A stretch of DNA of 64,000 nt from Phoronis australis (GCA_002633005.1 NMRA01000030.1:6305-70304); one strand, 5' to 3'; positions 34,601 through 49,600 are shown, counted from the stretch's first letter. Made by a program: numbers and translations. Notes: a model not told the origin generated them from the letters alone.

Positions 34601-37600
34601 AGATGAATTACAAAATTTTATTGGGACTACTAGAGACTCATAGCATCAGGTGTGCAACATTTTCACAGCACTTATATATGCCTTTCAATTGCAATAGCCA
34701 CAAAAATTAGTCTAATTTGCTTCAAGGTTGGCTTATTTCTACTGGAAGCCGAGTGCATGATCTTCTCAAGAAAAAATCAAATTCTGCTTACTTAACACAA
34801 CCATGACATTTCCTGAGTAGATACAATGTAGAGCTATGTATTATTGAGTTGAACATAGTTCAACATTGGTATAACCAGTGATAGCTTACTAAAAAGTGTC
34901 TGAATGGAATGTAAACGTTCCAAGATTGATTAGATGACAAGTTTGATCCTTTGTTGAGAACACTTGAAATCAAACTTTTTATTACCACAGCTGGAAGTGG
35001 GGGAGTATTTGTGGACAACAGGTTAGAAACAAGCATTCACCTACCCAGCGCCACCCTACTAGGAGTTGCCACCCTGCAAGGAGTCATTAGCTGACAGATC
35101 CCCAATACATTTATTTTGTGAGAAAATCAGGTCACAAAGCTTTTGATGACTGATTCAGCTAAATGTGTGTCACGATTTTTATTGAAGGCATGAAATTTCT
35201 GTAAACAAAATAATTTTCATATTTTCATAATGACTGAAGATCTATATCTGTAAAAAAATCAGACACGGTGTCCTAATATCCACTGACTTTCAGCTTATGA
35301 CATTTCATGAATTTATTTGCTCATAACCAACCTCATTCAACAGCCGATGAGAAGAGTATTTATCATAATAGATCATGAGATCTGATGCAGTTACTTAAAA
35401 ATTAATTGCTCACCACGGCATTAAGTTATCAGACTTTCCATCAGATGTGTCAACACAGCTCAGTCTTGTATTAGCCATACACACCACAAGCACAACACTG
35501 CCATCCTTTTGCAATGTAACTGTTTTGACTGATCTTTTACTTGTCACCACTGGCCAATAGTTTTCTTTTTCTGCAGTTGCTGGTCAAATTTTCAGTGTTC
35601 AATGTCTGGATTTGAAACCATTTTTTTTAGTAGAATAATCATTCAAATTTTCAAAACAGCTTCAATGCTCAGCAATATAAATCACTCTCTTGTCACAAAT
35701 GTCCGCCTTAGGCATCTTAAATGTCAATCTTAAATGTCTACCTGTTGAAGCTCAGAGCGCTGAAAATTTGGAAACTTAAAAAAGAACAAGATAGGCCATG
35801 GGCGTTAAGCTGAGAATGGGTACTTAAAAATGAACATGAGTTGGCATGGGCGATTACCAGAACGGTAGATTCAAATACCATATATTATATAAAGGTACAG
35901 TTTGGATGAAATAGCTTAAAAGAATCAAACAAAATATGGCCAAATTCGTCAACGTGGCGCTGAAACTGTAATTATTCAGTGCTCAAATATAGACGACTTT
36001 TGTAATATTGGGGGCTAAAATTTGTGGAAGACAGGTGTCCACAAAGACACAGGTGCTTTTCATGAAAGCAAAGATCATGTCGATTGGGGGTAAGAAGTTT
36101 CTGTATTCACAAAAATGTAAATTGAAACTTCAGTGGAAATGTTCCACAAACCATAAATCAGCTTACTCTTGCCCACACAATATGCTCAGAAGTATCAAGC
36201 AACAGCACTAGAACAAATTTATAAATCAGAGTGTACAGCACAAACCTAAGTACGTTTGCACCCATTCCAGCAGGTACATATATAATGTATGCAGTAATAC
36301 AAGTTGCAGCCTAGCCACTGGCTACTGTCAATGCTGGCATAGATAATAAATACTGGCCATTTATTGACTTCTTCTTATGACCTACTGAGTCAGCTAGAAT
36401 CATGATGATACTCAGCAGCCAATGAAGAAATGAAATAAGAAACCTCGCTCTCTTCCATATCATAGATAGGTTTCAAGATGTCAGAATTCATAACTGCTTT
36501 GCAATAAGATTAAAAACCAGATGATAGTTCTAGAGCTCAGTCAACACCTTTTTTAATCACATGAACAATATGCATCCGTACATCAACTTCACCATTGAAT
36601 CTGAGCGCGAGTCGTGTTTGCCATTTCTAGATGTCTTGGTTGAATGTGAGAATAGCACCATTGTTACATCTGTGTATCGTAAGCCCAGTTTTTCTGGGCT
36701 TTATCTTAAATTTGATAGTTTTGTGCCGATCCAATATAAGAGAGGTCTGGTCAATTGCTTGTTACACCGTGCCTGGAGAATCTGCTCCACCAATTTAAAT
36801 TTTGATAGTGACGTAGCTATGATTTTCCAGTTATTGTGTGCCAATGGTTACCCTCTGAATTTTCTGAATAGCTGTAAAAGGTACTGAGGCAGATAAGGTA
36901 GCTGTTATTGGGTAGCTGTTATTGGACCTGAGAAAAAGAAACTTTTCTTTTCTCTTGGTTACACCAGGCAAAGTAGTATAAAATTGAAACATCAATTATC
37001 TCGCTTTATTCATTGCATAGACCCAGCAGTTGAACTGATAGATGTTTCCAAACCCGTTTGGAAACTTTCCAATATGCTATGTAAACTGAAGTCACCCATC
37101 CCTTTATTGAACAAGAGCAATGTTGTGTATAAGGTTGAATGTGACAACTATAAGGAATTCTATAAAGGACTCACACAGAGACGCCTCTGTGACAGGTTGA
37201 AAGAACATCACACCTCAGAGAAAAGTAACATATATAGGCATTGTATTAGTTACAATCACCAAGCCAACTATGTTAGTATTATCTGCAGAGAACCTAATAA
37301 GAGTTATTGTACATTAAAGAGTCATTGGCCATTCAGAACCAACATGCCACTGATTCTCTGAATAACATGCAGAGCTCTGTGACCCTGCAGCTATGGTGAT
37401 GACCAGCTACTGACTATATTCTATGTATCTCTCACTTCACTCTATGGATGTTACCCGAGCTGTATGTTGGCACTTGTTGTCCTAAATTGTTGTAAATATG
37501 ATCCTGATGATGCCTAATGAAAAGACTAAACGTTGAATTGAACATGAACTTTTTATTTGTGCGGCGATCGTGCGATTTTTAATCTTATTGTGGCCAAAAA

Positions 37601-40600
37601 CTGATTTGCATGACAATACCTTGACAATTAACGTAACAGAGAGAGTACTGCTTTGATAAATTCAGTACTTCTCCACCTATTTGCACAAATTTTATTGCCA
37701 AAATTACAACTTTAAAATTTTTTCAAAGGCCAATTAAATCTATTGCAAGTAATGGAAACTTGTTGACATGTTGTTTGGTGAAATGCCATTTGGTGACTCA
37801 TCGTTTGGTGACACGCCGTTTGGTGACACATCGTTTGGTGACACGCCGTTTGGTGACACGCCGTTTGGTGACACGCCGTTTGGTGACACACCGTTTGGTG
37901 ACACACCGTTTGGTGACACGTCGTTTGGTGACACGTCGTATGGTGACACGCCATTTGGTGACAAGCTTTCTGGAGACATGCCATTTGGTGACATGCCATT
38001 TGTTGACATGCTTTCTGATGACATGCTTTCTGGTGACAATCCGTTAGGTGACATGCCGTTTGGTGACATCTACACAGGACAAACAATGCTAGCAATAGAC
38101 CCGTTACTTCTGTGGAGAAATTTAAAGTTACTGTATACTGTACCTGCGCTTATGGGTGCGCTAAACAAGTGATGAATAACACGCATTACAGATAGTTCTC
38201 CACAACCAAATATCCAAATCGGTTGCAAGCGCGTGAACGACAAAAAAAAAACGTGCCTGAATTGCCCACCTTCTACTTTTGATCAATTTCAACTTAAAGT
38301 GTTCATTGCTCAGACTAATGTCCACTCATAATTTGCTTCACAGAATTGATTTTCAAAACAGGCATGCTGTCAAATGTGGAAACCGGGCATGTTTACCCTA
38401 CACACAAGAACCTCGCAAAGGAAGCTCAAGTGATCGTGTGCTTTGCTCATAATGCTTAGCAATATCTCAGGTAGTGCTATGTAATCTTCCGTTTTCACAA
38501 GATTCTCATGTCAAATTCCAGTCGCCAAGAGTTACAGTTGTTGCCAGAGACATGTCGTAAGACACAAAAATTTATTATTTTCTACGTTTTATAGCCAAAC
38601 CTCGACCTTCTCCACATCTAAAGTAACACGAGCTTTACATGTTACATTCTGTGGTTAACCTATTTTTTCCATATATGGCATGTATACAGTGCAAAGCAAA
38701 CTTTCGGGTCACTCACGTGACATTTTGTGGCACACCTATTTTTTCCACACGTAGCACATTTTCAGTGCCAAGAAAATGAACTTGAATTGCACAATGCATA
38801 CAATTCCGCACTGAGTAGGAAGTATTTCCAGAGTTTTTATTGCATGCAAAAGGAATTATTGAATACGTACCATTAATCAACAAGATTATTTTCTCGTGAA
38901 ATTTGCACTGAATCATTCTCGCGCATCAATAAGTCATTGGGCCAGGGCATACGCCTAGCGGAAGTTTTTTGACAGGAAGTTTTTCTAGCATTTGAGGTGC
39001 AAAATTTAGACAGCGTGAACAAATGCAGTGAGTTTGCACTTTGATTTATCAAGTTTGGCGACATTCAAATGGCAGGTGAGTCCCAGAATTTTGGCGCCTA
39101 TCTTTAGAATATGCTTATTCTATTTCAATTAGTGAACATAAAAAGCTACTCTAATACATGGTTTAGAACGCCGATTTAACTATCACATTAACAACTAGCC
39201 TTACAGTTACAGCAAATTCTTTGAACTTTGGGTACGTATATTTCAATTTCGAAGATCACGGATGGCCAGGGTGACTCTCTGGCTCAGACGTTAAGCGTCA
39301 ATATACAGGCATTGTGTCCACACTTCGATTTCCAGGCTTGCCAAATATTGTAAGCAAGTTAATTACTTGTTTGAATGTTTACCACTTCTAAAATGAGAAA
39401 AGAATGGCTTTTTGGTAATGGTTAAAACAAAATGATTTTTCAAACAGCCTATGGTGGCTATATTCAGTGAGGCCGGTGGTGTGGTGTCCCAAGTACTGCC
39501 AAACAGGTGGCAGCAACACTTTAAAGAGGGTGTGGACTGTGGAGAACACCGCTAGTAAACATAAACACTTGATAGTAGATAACTACCGAACAAATCTGAC
39601 ACTTTTGCTAGCAGTAAAAACATGCCAGTCAGGTAAATGGTTACAAGTGTCACTTTTGCTAGATATGTTAGTGAGGTTGAGTTACCACATAACTGGCTTT
39701 GTAGCACTTTGGTAGCCAGACCACTTAATCAAGGGCACACATGGCCGGGGTAAGAGGCCTTTGTTTATCATTGCAATTTATGGCAATGAGTTAACTTTTG
39801 CTGCTGAAAACGACCCTTTTGCAAACAACTCCCAAACATCTCCTCTGTCTGACAAAAAACCCTAGTGTTTTAACCAATTGAAACTCCTAGCATTTTTCCA
39901 CTCATGTGAACAGGTAACTGGCCTTCTTAGATTTCTTGTGTCAGAACCAATAATCTAAAGTTAAAGCTACATTTTCCCCATTTAGTGGACTAAAATGATA
40001 ATCAAATCAGGTCCCTTAATCTCGTACAACTGGCTTAATAATATTCCTTATTGTGATTAGTCTATTCCCATTAACAACAAGAACATTGGCACCTCAGCGA
40101 CTTAAAAACACTTCAGTCATTTCATTGGGTAGGCCATCCCTCAAACTGGGAACCAACACGGCGCATGTACACATTGCCTGCGACTTAAGTTGGTAACGGA
40201 AATAGAAACCTATGAGTGTAAGGACTATCACATGTCATAAGTATCCCATAACAAATAAGTTGGCCAAATATGAGATATGTAATATGTGCACACTCGGATA
40301 AAAGTTCTGTAAAGGATAACAAATTCTATCTTATTCTATATTATTCAACATCTACTTCATCTCTCATAACTGATACAAACACAGAACTTTGACTTAAAGA
40401 ATGCATGCATTTTCACCAACTGAATGTGTCTGAATTTTTGTTGACATTTATATGGTTCTGTTTTATGAATTATTTTGTCACGCGAAAGAATTTGTGCACT
40501 GAAATGGTACAGAAGTAAAAAACATTAGTGTGCATCTATATTGTCACTTACAAAGCGAGGCATAAACTAATAAGTTTGCACGAGTTGGAATTCCCAAAAC

Positions 40601-43600
40601 GCACATGTGAGACTAATGCAACTCGGCTAAAATCACAGAATGCATTACCAAATTTCACGCCGCAAATACACTTTTTGATTCAAAGGTTTTATTAGCTTTG
40701 CTAGGCGTTTGACAAACATTTACTAAAACAAGCTCCATTGATTGACTTCCATTTGCAAGTTTCTGTTACTTGAGCTTCGTTTTTCATTCAACATTCCCTT
40801 ATGGCCAATGATTATTTTGACCAGACATATTTTGTGCGATATTGGGAAACTGTTGATAACTATTGGCACAACATGACGGATTCTTTTAACTTGACTGTAT
40901 CCTTCCTGCTGTGGAATTTGTTGAATATAAAATTAGTAGGAATGAATGTAATTCTGACTAGTGAGATGCAACTACACCTTAAAAAGGATGTCTATATCAA
41001 TTAAATAAACTTCATGACTGTAGGTAATCTTTTAAACAAAAAATATTTATTATCTAGTGGTCAATTATTTACAAAGCAACAGTCCTTTTATGAGCTACCG
41101 TGACTACAGATTGGTTGAATTATTGTTAACTTATATGCATAATAATTTCTCCAAGTATGTTGCTCTGACACTAACGCATGATACAGTTCGCAATTTTCAT
41201 CTGATCAGCAGGAAATTTACAAAAAAACTGCAGTTCCAGAAGTACTGGAAGACTATTTTTTGTCATGATTGCATCTGAGATGCAGGACGTAAAGGTCATT
41301 TTGTTTTCGATTTCAGATTCCAATGCTCGTAGAGGCAGTAATTTTTTACGTACATGGCTGAAAATCGGTATGATTATTTGTAGCAGACGTAAGACGTAAG
41401 CTACAGATGTGTCGCTCCTCATAAACTTCTGGTCAAAGATGGCAGAAATATCGGCAATTGCGCATGCACCCCTCAATTTCAGGATGAAAATGTTTTGTTC
41501 TGTAGAGGGCATACTGTAGAACCAATTGCTTTGAAATTTTCCATGTATTAGTTTCCAGTGACTAGCTATCATGAAGTGCTGCATAACCGGAAGTTGCTTT
41601 CAAGTCCCCCACATACCTGGTCAGTGGTCACTCAATATACACAAGCCCCACCCCCACATGCCTGGCCACTCAATATTTACAAGTCCCCCACACGGCCCAC
41701 TCAACAAACAAGCCCCACTCCCACATGGCTCTCCACTCAGTAATAACAGGACCCCCCCACATGCTTGGCCACTCAATATTAACAAAACCCCATCTAGCCG
41801 TCCACTCAATATTAACAAGCCCCCACATGACTGACATTGTGACAGTGATGAGATGAGGAGGCAGATACCAACATGTATGCAAGTGGCCACCATAGCATAC
41901 ATTCCACAGCACCAGTGTGATACAAGAGGTCAAGGGTCAAGAGACAGGCATAAGTTAAACACTTGAGCCATGAACTGTCTAAACCAGAAAGATAAATGTT
42001 AAACACAAGAGATTTTCAAGATCACAAGCAGGGTAACTAAACTTGCAAGTGAACAAGAAGGGCATCAGCAGTTGCTTTGTACTAAACCAACAACCCAAGG
42101 TTGGATAGGAGACTGGCAGCATTAATGCAATGCATGAGACACCTTTGTGACTAATAAACTCCTATCAGAGCAGTAATGCTGGATGCTGACAATCAAAATG
42201 GTGATATGCTGACAAACCAATAAGACACTAGTGTATTCAAAATCAGTAACTTTGCATATTAACCAAAATAATATTTGTGTACTAGGAGACACCTCTAGTT
42301 ATGGTAAATGATATTTATCACAACAGAAATACAGAGAAGCTAGACAACAGAACTCAGTATATAAGATTGATTACATTAAATAGAAGAAATAACATAATTG
42401 TATAGTAATCTGCATAACACAACATTACTGTTAGTCAAATAACGTTGTTTACTAGAAATAACTGTGGTGCATGAGACCAGCTGAAGTGTGCGAGACCAGC
42501 AACAGTGTGTGACGCCAGCAACGGTGTGCCAGACCAGCAACGACACAAGACGTAAAAATCGCTGCAGGTCTACATTGGAGAAGTGTCATTTTTGCGACAC
42601 CAATCATCAAAAATGACGAATAGAAGATTATTTTTGCGGGTCAAACACAACCCAGTCTCTCAATAACTTTTTACAATTGCGCCGTGTTGCGTATTTTAAA
42701 ACCAGGAAAAATTACACGAGGGATAAAACTGAACTACATTGAGCAGTCTCAAACATGCAAAATGAACTTAAGGTTTGAGTTTATTATTTTCAGATTACAT
42801 GAATCTCTCCTAATTCATTAAATTTTCAGCACACAACTTATTGTGTCAAATATTGGTTTGAGACTTGACATTGACAGGTATTCTTCTCAAGGAGTAAAAG
42901 GCGCGGACGACGCCAGGAAGAGCAAGCTTTTTATCTATTTTTAAATCAAAATAAGTAACATGTCATACCTAGTCAGCTCGCTAAATGTCGCAAGTGTAAA
43001 AACAGGGCCATAGATTATCCAAGAGAAAAGGTGGCTGTGCCTTCTGAGATGGAAATTTTTTGGGGCGAGCTGAAAATTCTACCTCCCAATCACCATCAAT
43101 AGCATCCCGCCACTTTGTTGCAAGCCCTTATAGCCTCTGCCTCAACATTGTGCGCTCTTTCAATTATGTGATTTACAAATGATTTGAACCTCGACCTTTT
43201 CAATCACTTGAGGGAAAATTTTGGGCCTCATGAGAGGAATGTCGCGTAATTTTTTAACATCTTTCGGAGAGGCACGGGGTCCATATTCGGCTCTAAAACC
43301 AAGGGATTGAGGACCCAGAAAAAGTTGAGAGACCTCACCATAACCCGGGGATGGGAGGAATCCCGCTCAAATTTTTTTTGGTCAACATCAGTGAAGTGCC
43401 CATGTGGCCGGCCTTAACTTGCCGTAACCCGGGGATAGCAGGAACTCCTGTCCAATTTTTTAAGGTCTACATCATTTAAATGCCCATGTGGCCAGCGTAC
43501 CCACGCAGTAACTCGGGTATAAGGGGAGCCCTGCCAAGCAGACTCCCCAGTGGTTAGACTACGTAGCCTTACAATCCACGACTGCCTAACTAATGTCAGT

Positions 43601-46600
43601 GCTAGAAACACTTCATAATGATCCTTTTACAGTAGTAGCTTGGCCAATACAAAGGCAGAAACTTGAAAATAGTAAAAATGTGATTTGCAGTGTGCAAACA
43701 AACAAGCAAACAAAACAAAACATGCTTCACGACATTTAGTCATATATTTGAATAACATTCATTTGGCTAAGTAAAAAACCCACGACAGGAAAACATAGTG
43801 GGTAACACTTCATTTAAATAAGTAATAAATCCATTAAAAGGAGATCAATGACACAAGAACAATAACTAGACTTTACTTAAACCAGAAACAAAGACTTTTA
43901 ATTTAGCTGGAAACAAAAAAATTACTGAGGAGGCATCTCTTGAAATAGAATCCTGACTGGTAGATGACAAATGACAGGACCTATTTTAAGAATTAAACAT
44001 AAACCCAGCCCAGATGTGTACTAACTGGTCCCAAGTCCATCCTTAAACAGGCACCCTGAGTCACTGTTATGGAAAATATCAGACTATATCGCCATAAATA
44101 GCAGAACACACATACAATCTAGAACTGCTATGGCCAGCAGCCAAATGTATTATCCTCAGCATAGAAAGTGTTTGCATTTCCTGCCTTACTTGGGTAACAT
44201 AAAACCTGTACATATTTAAAAAGCCTAAAAAGCTTCTTTGATAGACATTAGATTTATTCATCCCAGACATAATGCTTTCTTAGCATATCTGGGTTCATTT
44301 TCTCTTTATGTCACGTGACCCATTCAATGTCATATGTTAGCAAATCTAAAAGCCAGTCTTTTTTCACATGCAATTACAGTAAATGACAACATTTTTGCAC
44401 AAACCAAAGGGACGTTGAAACTTTATTCCAGGATATTCTATAAAATCAAAAACAAAACCCAAACTTAGCTGTTCAATTTCATGTAGACCTGCCAGAGTTA
44501 AACCTTAATACTGTTATACAGTAGGAAAAGTCTGATAACTGGTGAAAACATTGAAAATAAATTTAGACAGGCAAAACTAAAGAGCATATCAGCCTGAGTT
44601 GGTGGCCAGCAAATGCTGCGATGACTCTGGGCAAAGATTGACACCAGTTTTAGCAGGCAAAAATCATCCATTATTGCCAATGGCAGTGACAAACAAACTA
44701 CCGTACTCGTACTGGTTACTGCCCATGCTCGGCTAACCACCCATCCCCGAAATTTTCAATTTTTCATTTTTAAGTGCCCATGCTCCACTTACCACATTGT
44801 TCAAACTAGATATAAAGTATTTAGAAGAAAGACCAGCTGTCAATCATTAGCACATGTTTGGTTGCCAAAGTAACTAGCCCCAGCATATCTTTACACAAGC
44901 ACCTGCTTCCCATAGCAATATAGCAATACATAATGATCTAGCGTAGTCTTGCGTGATCTTGCTTTCTCTGAAGAAACTTGGCCTACTGAAGGCACGTCTA
45001 TCTGTAAGAATACCTTAGTTCCAAGACACGACGAGCAGCGACCGAGGTACGTAAAAACCCAATCACGCTCAGGATCACAGAACCACTGTATCATGTGCGC
45101 TATTCCACTTCAGGCTGTTGAAGTCCGTTACTTCAATCTGCCGACGTATATTTTAATTGACAAGCTTGAAATCCAACGTCAGTGTAGCTCCGCGAGGGTA
45201 AAATCGGTCCTTTGTGCAGAAAGCACCCACTCCTGACTTATCAAAAATTTCGATTTTAACCGCCCATGCTCAGCTTACCGTCCACCCCGTTTTTTTAGAT
45301 TCCCTGGGCGGTAACCCGGACGAGTACGGTATTATCAATTGACGTATAAAATCCTGAACTTTGCACACAATGGAAAAGAACATTTTTACTGAGGTCTTGA
45401 ACAACTTTGTTAGGCACCAGACTAACAACAATGAGAGACGACCTATTTCTTAGCAAAATAACTTCACAAAGAAAACTTGATATGTTGCCAAATAGTATTT
45501 ATATAAGTATTTACTGACTTTAAAAGTACAAGGAAGAGTTTTTATTCAGCCTGAAGCATTTGTATATTAAGCTACTACCACAGAGTGGCCATATGGCCAC
45601 GGACAACACTGCTCCATGCAGGATGAACACTTATCGCCTTGAATGGCTGAAATTCCTGTGACCATGAGATTACAAATTAAAATTATTGCATCATATTCCT
45701 GACAGTAGAATAATTTCCCATAGCCAACATTCAGCTTATAAACTAGTAGTACACTGCACTACACTCCTCCCCTTGCGCAACACCTCTTGACCAACGGACA
45801 ATGACGGAGGTAACAAACACCTTTCTCACATTTTCATGTTTTTTTGCCTATAAACTGAAATGACGTATGAGAACTGTCAGGGCAATTTGGTAGTGGTGGC
45901 AGGACAGCAAATATCAAATACAAGTGGGCGTTTTTGCACTACAAGTGTGAGCGCCATTGTAATTCAAGAGGCCGACATTGCAGTTCAATTGAGCGCACTG
46001 TTTTGAAACAAAAAGTGTTCTTTTTTGTTGAAAACTTGCCTTATGTATCTGAGGTTTTCCGGGATTTTGCCTCTGTTTCACAATATGGTGAATCAGATAA
46101 AGACACTTACTGGTCAAGCAAGGTTTCTCACTCAATTTATAACCAGAAGAGGTCCTGTTTCTGAAATTTGACGTACGTTCGTGATGAGCCAGGACACCTG
46201 ATACTAGCTTCGGGAGATGCGACTTGTTAAAAATTTCAACTTATCATTACATTAAGTACTACGCGTCATACTATATGCAAAGAAGCAGATAAAATGTGGA
46301 CAATAGACAATAATCAAAATGTGAATCTAAAACAATCAAACAAAATGAAAGTGTTATGAGGAGCCACACTATGCAAAATCGAATAAAATTGTGAGGTGAG
46401 GTCGACGACGAAACCAAGAACATTAACAACCATGCCTCCAATGCCAATAACACCATCATAGTATGATAAACCAGTAAATGTGCAATGAGGAACCAGTCAA
46501 CTAGAAAACCTCAACTAAAATACACTTACTAAATTTAATGAAGATCCTGCAGTGGGTTTAGGAGATACAGCTATGGGCGCAAAACAAAACAACACTACCA

Positions 46601-49600
46601 CTAAGAGGCGCCACAGTGGTCAGTCGCCATCAACAAATGTCCTTTTCACACTGAGAACATATACGCCAATTTTCAAAACCATTCCTAGAATGATTTGGTT
46701 GATAGAGGGGTAGACACCAAAAACAAGATTTGAAAAGAGCAAAAATGGCCACTAGGTGGTGGCACAAAATAACTCGCTTCCATCCAAAAACAGGAGGAAA
46801 GCGTCATCTCACCAACAGATGCCAATATTCTAAATTTTAAGAAAATCTGTTGAAGACCTTTGAAAATACAGAGATTAAAGTTAAAAAAACTAAAATTGCC
46901 ACTACGGGGCACACCAGTAGTCAGATCCGTCTGAAAGTCGCCGTCGTGCGATGTCAACATCATATAAACGCATTCGATAAATTAAGTAAATATCCTGCAA
47001 ACAGTTTAGGAGATACAGCCATGAGCACAAAACTGCCACTGGGAGGCGCCACAGTAGTCGAAGTTGTCGGAAAATCACTGTCAGCTGTCCACTTCAAAGT
47101 AAAAACATGACATGCCAATTTTCACAATTATCCTGAAAGCAGTTTCGTTCATAGCCGAGTGGACGCTTAAAAACAGACTCGAAAACAGTAAAAATGGCCA
47201 CTAGGTGGTGTAAACTAGGTCGATTCCATCTGAAAACCAAAAGATACTGTCATCTCAATAACAGATGCCTATATGCCAAAGTTTATGAAAATACGTTAAG
47301 TACCTTTGAAGACACAGAGGTACACGTAAAAAAATAAAATTGCCACTAGGTGGTACATCAGAAGTCAGATCTGTCTGAAAGTCGTCGTCTTTTGTTGTTA
47401 TCATCACGTAAATAAAGTTATTAAATTTAGTAAAGATCCTGCGAACGGTTGAGAAGATACAGGCATAGGCAGAAAAAAAAAAAAAACTGCCACTAGGAGG
47501 CGCCACAGTTGTTGAAGTCGTCCGCAAATCATCGTCTGCTGTCCACTTCATAGTAAATACATACATGCCAATTTTCACAATCATCCTTTGAGCCGTTTGG
47601 TTGATAGAAGGTTGCATTCGAAGAACAGACTCAAAAACAGTAAAAATGGCCACTGGGTGGCGCAAACTACGTCGAATCCATCCCAAAACGTAAGGATAGC
47701 GTCATCTCACTAATAGGTGCCTACATACCACATTTTATGAAAATCCGTTGAGGCCTTTTGAAAATAAAGAGGTAAACGTAAAAAACTAAAATTGACACTA
47801 GCGGGCACACCGGTAGTCGGATCCGTCTGAAAGATGGCTCATGCCGTCCCATCCACAGAAGGAACAGGTGCAAAATTTCATTAACATACGTCAAGGGGTT
47901 TAGGAGATAGAGAAGCGGACGCCAGATGGATGGAGATGACGGCATAATGCGTCCACATATAAATAAGTGAGCGCATAAAAATGATAGATTGACAATGATC
48001 TATTCATAGAAAAAAAAAAAAAAATTCCACCAGAGGTACAGGAACTCCATAAACCAAAACAGTGAAAAATGGCCGCCATAGAGTTATCTTGCTTCCGATT
48101 TTAAGGATATCTCCAACCTTATTCACAAAAATTGGATGCTTATTACGGCGAATACAGTATTTGAGGTTTTAATGATAATGAAGTTGATTACGCACTACAA
48201 AATCAGTTGACATTGCGAGTGAACGTTGAAATAGCTAACATAGTTAAGGCTTGTACAGGTTATGTGTGCCGAAAATAAGTTTTCGTCGAATAATTAACCA
48301 AAGACTTTGAGATTTTCACTAGTTTAATCAGCTTTTTCTGGGCTTCGCCAAATCGACTTTATTTGAACTTAAGAACACTAGTTCTCGAAAACGGCTAAGT
48401 GGATTTCGCTGAAACTTTCCCAACTTAATATTTAGTCATCAATCTCAAAAACATTGTTAGGATTTTTGAAACAAAGGCCTAGTTTTTGCATAATGTGACA
48501 AAGACGAATATGGCTTCAATTTTTTACAAAAATACCTTACGTTTTGCGAGTTGATTTGTCATAGAAACCAAACCAACATACTAATCGAAAATTCCTAACA
48601 GCGTTTTTGAGGTAACTGTTGAAGTTTTCATTTAACAAAGGTTTCATTTAAATCGACCAAGGGGTTATTTTGCTATGAATGTACCTTTCTTAAAAATGAA
48701 ATTTTTACTTAAAAATGGTTTTTACGTAAAAATAATAATGGAACATCAATACAAAAAGTATTTTTATATTTCCTGGTCTTTGTTCTTTCACAAAATATAT
48801 ACCTTTACTAGTTGACAAAGCTTAGTTTTTTGATATACGAGTTAGAATGGAGGCCACTAAATAACGTTTGAGATAACCGTAACCAACAACAATTATAGGC
48901 TTCAAAGCATTCACAAGAAACGTGTGTAAATTTCACACTGATAAGAATTGCGATCTGTGACATTCGAACAACGAAACAAACAAGAAAAAACAAACAGATT
49001 TCATGACAACCCAACAGATTTGGAGAAATTTCATTTCACCAAGTAATAGTAACGAATTTACGCTCGGGTGATATCAATACATGTTCAAGGACAACATGGC
49101 CGTCACTCAGAAATCGTTCCTTGATGTACACGGAACTAGGACCAAACGAATAGACTATGACTTTCTGATCACAGCCCAGGTACAATACAGTGTGAATATC
49201 TCAGTTTAAGAATAAAATGTACTTTAACTGCCGCCAAGAATTTGAAATGGAAAATGCTTCAGTTATAGCATTTTTTTAAAAGGAACAGCAAAGCATTCCA
49301 TTGATTTGAACTTCCACAATGCCCATTGATTTGAACCTTCGCAACACACATGACCATACATTTGGCGGAATAGTTTATCATCAGAAGGGTTGGACACACC
49401 AGGACCAAGTCACAATCAAGTGCTTACCAAATCTGGTTTAAATAACATTAGCCATCTGCGCCTGGTTTCTAGACTTTATCCATCATACATCATCTATACA
49501 CAAGCATCTTTTGAAAGAACATGCAAGTGCTGATAGTAGCTATGTCATCACCCATTAAGATGACAATAATCATAACACTTCAAAATTCTCACCAAAATCA

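Noticed and set aside
41171-41584. 137-codon ORF on the minus strand in WDR25 intron 2
   Set aside because: Not repeat-derived and tempting, but no recognisable family, no good splice context and unremarkable codon use; probably chance.
45914-46164. Overlapping ORFs of 73 and 76 codons on both strands
   Set aside because: No motif, no splice sites and no similarity that I can recognise.
47255-47686. 143-codon ORF on the minus strand
   Set aside because: Lies in the ~450-bp repeat array; the same frame is broken in neighbouring units.
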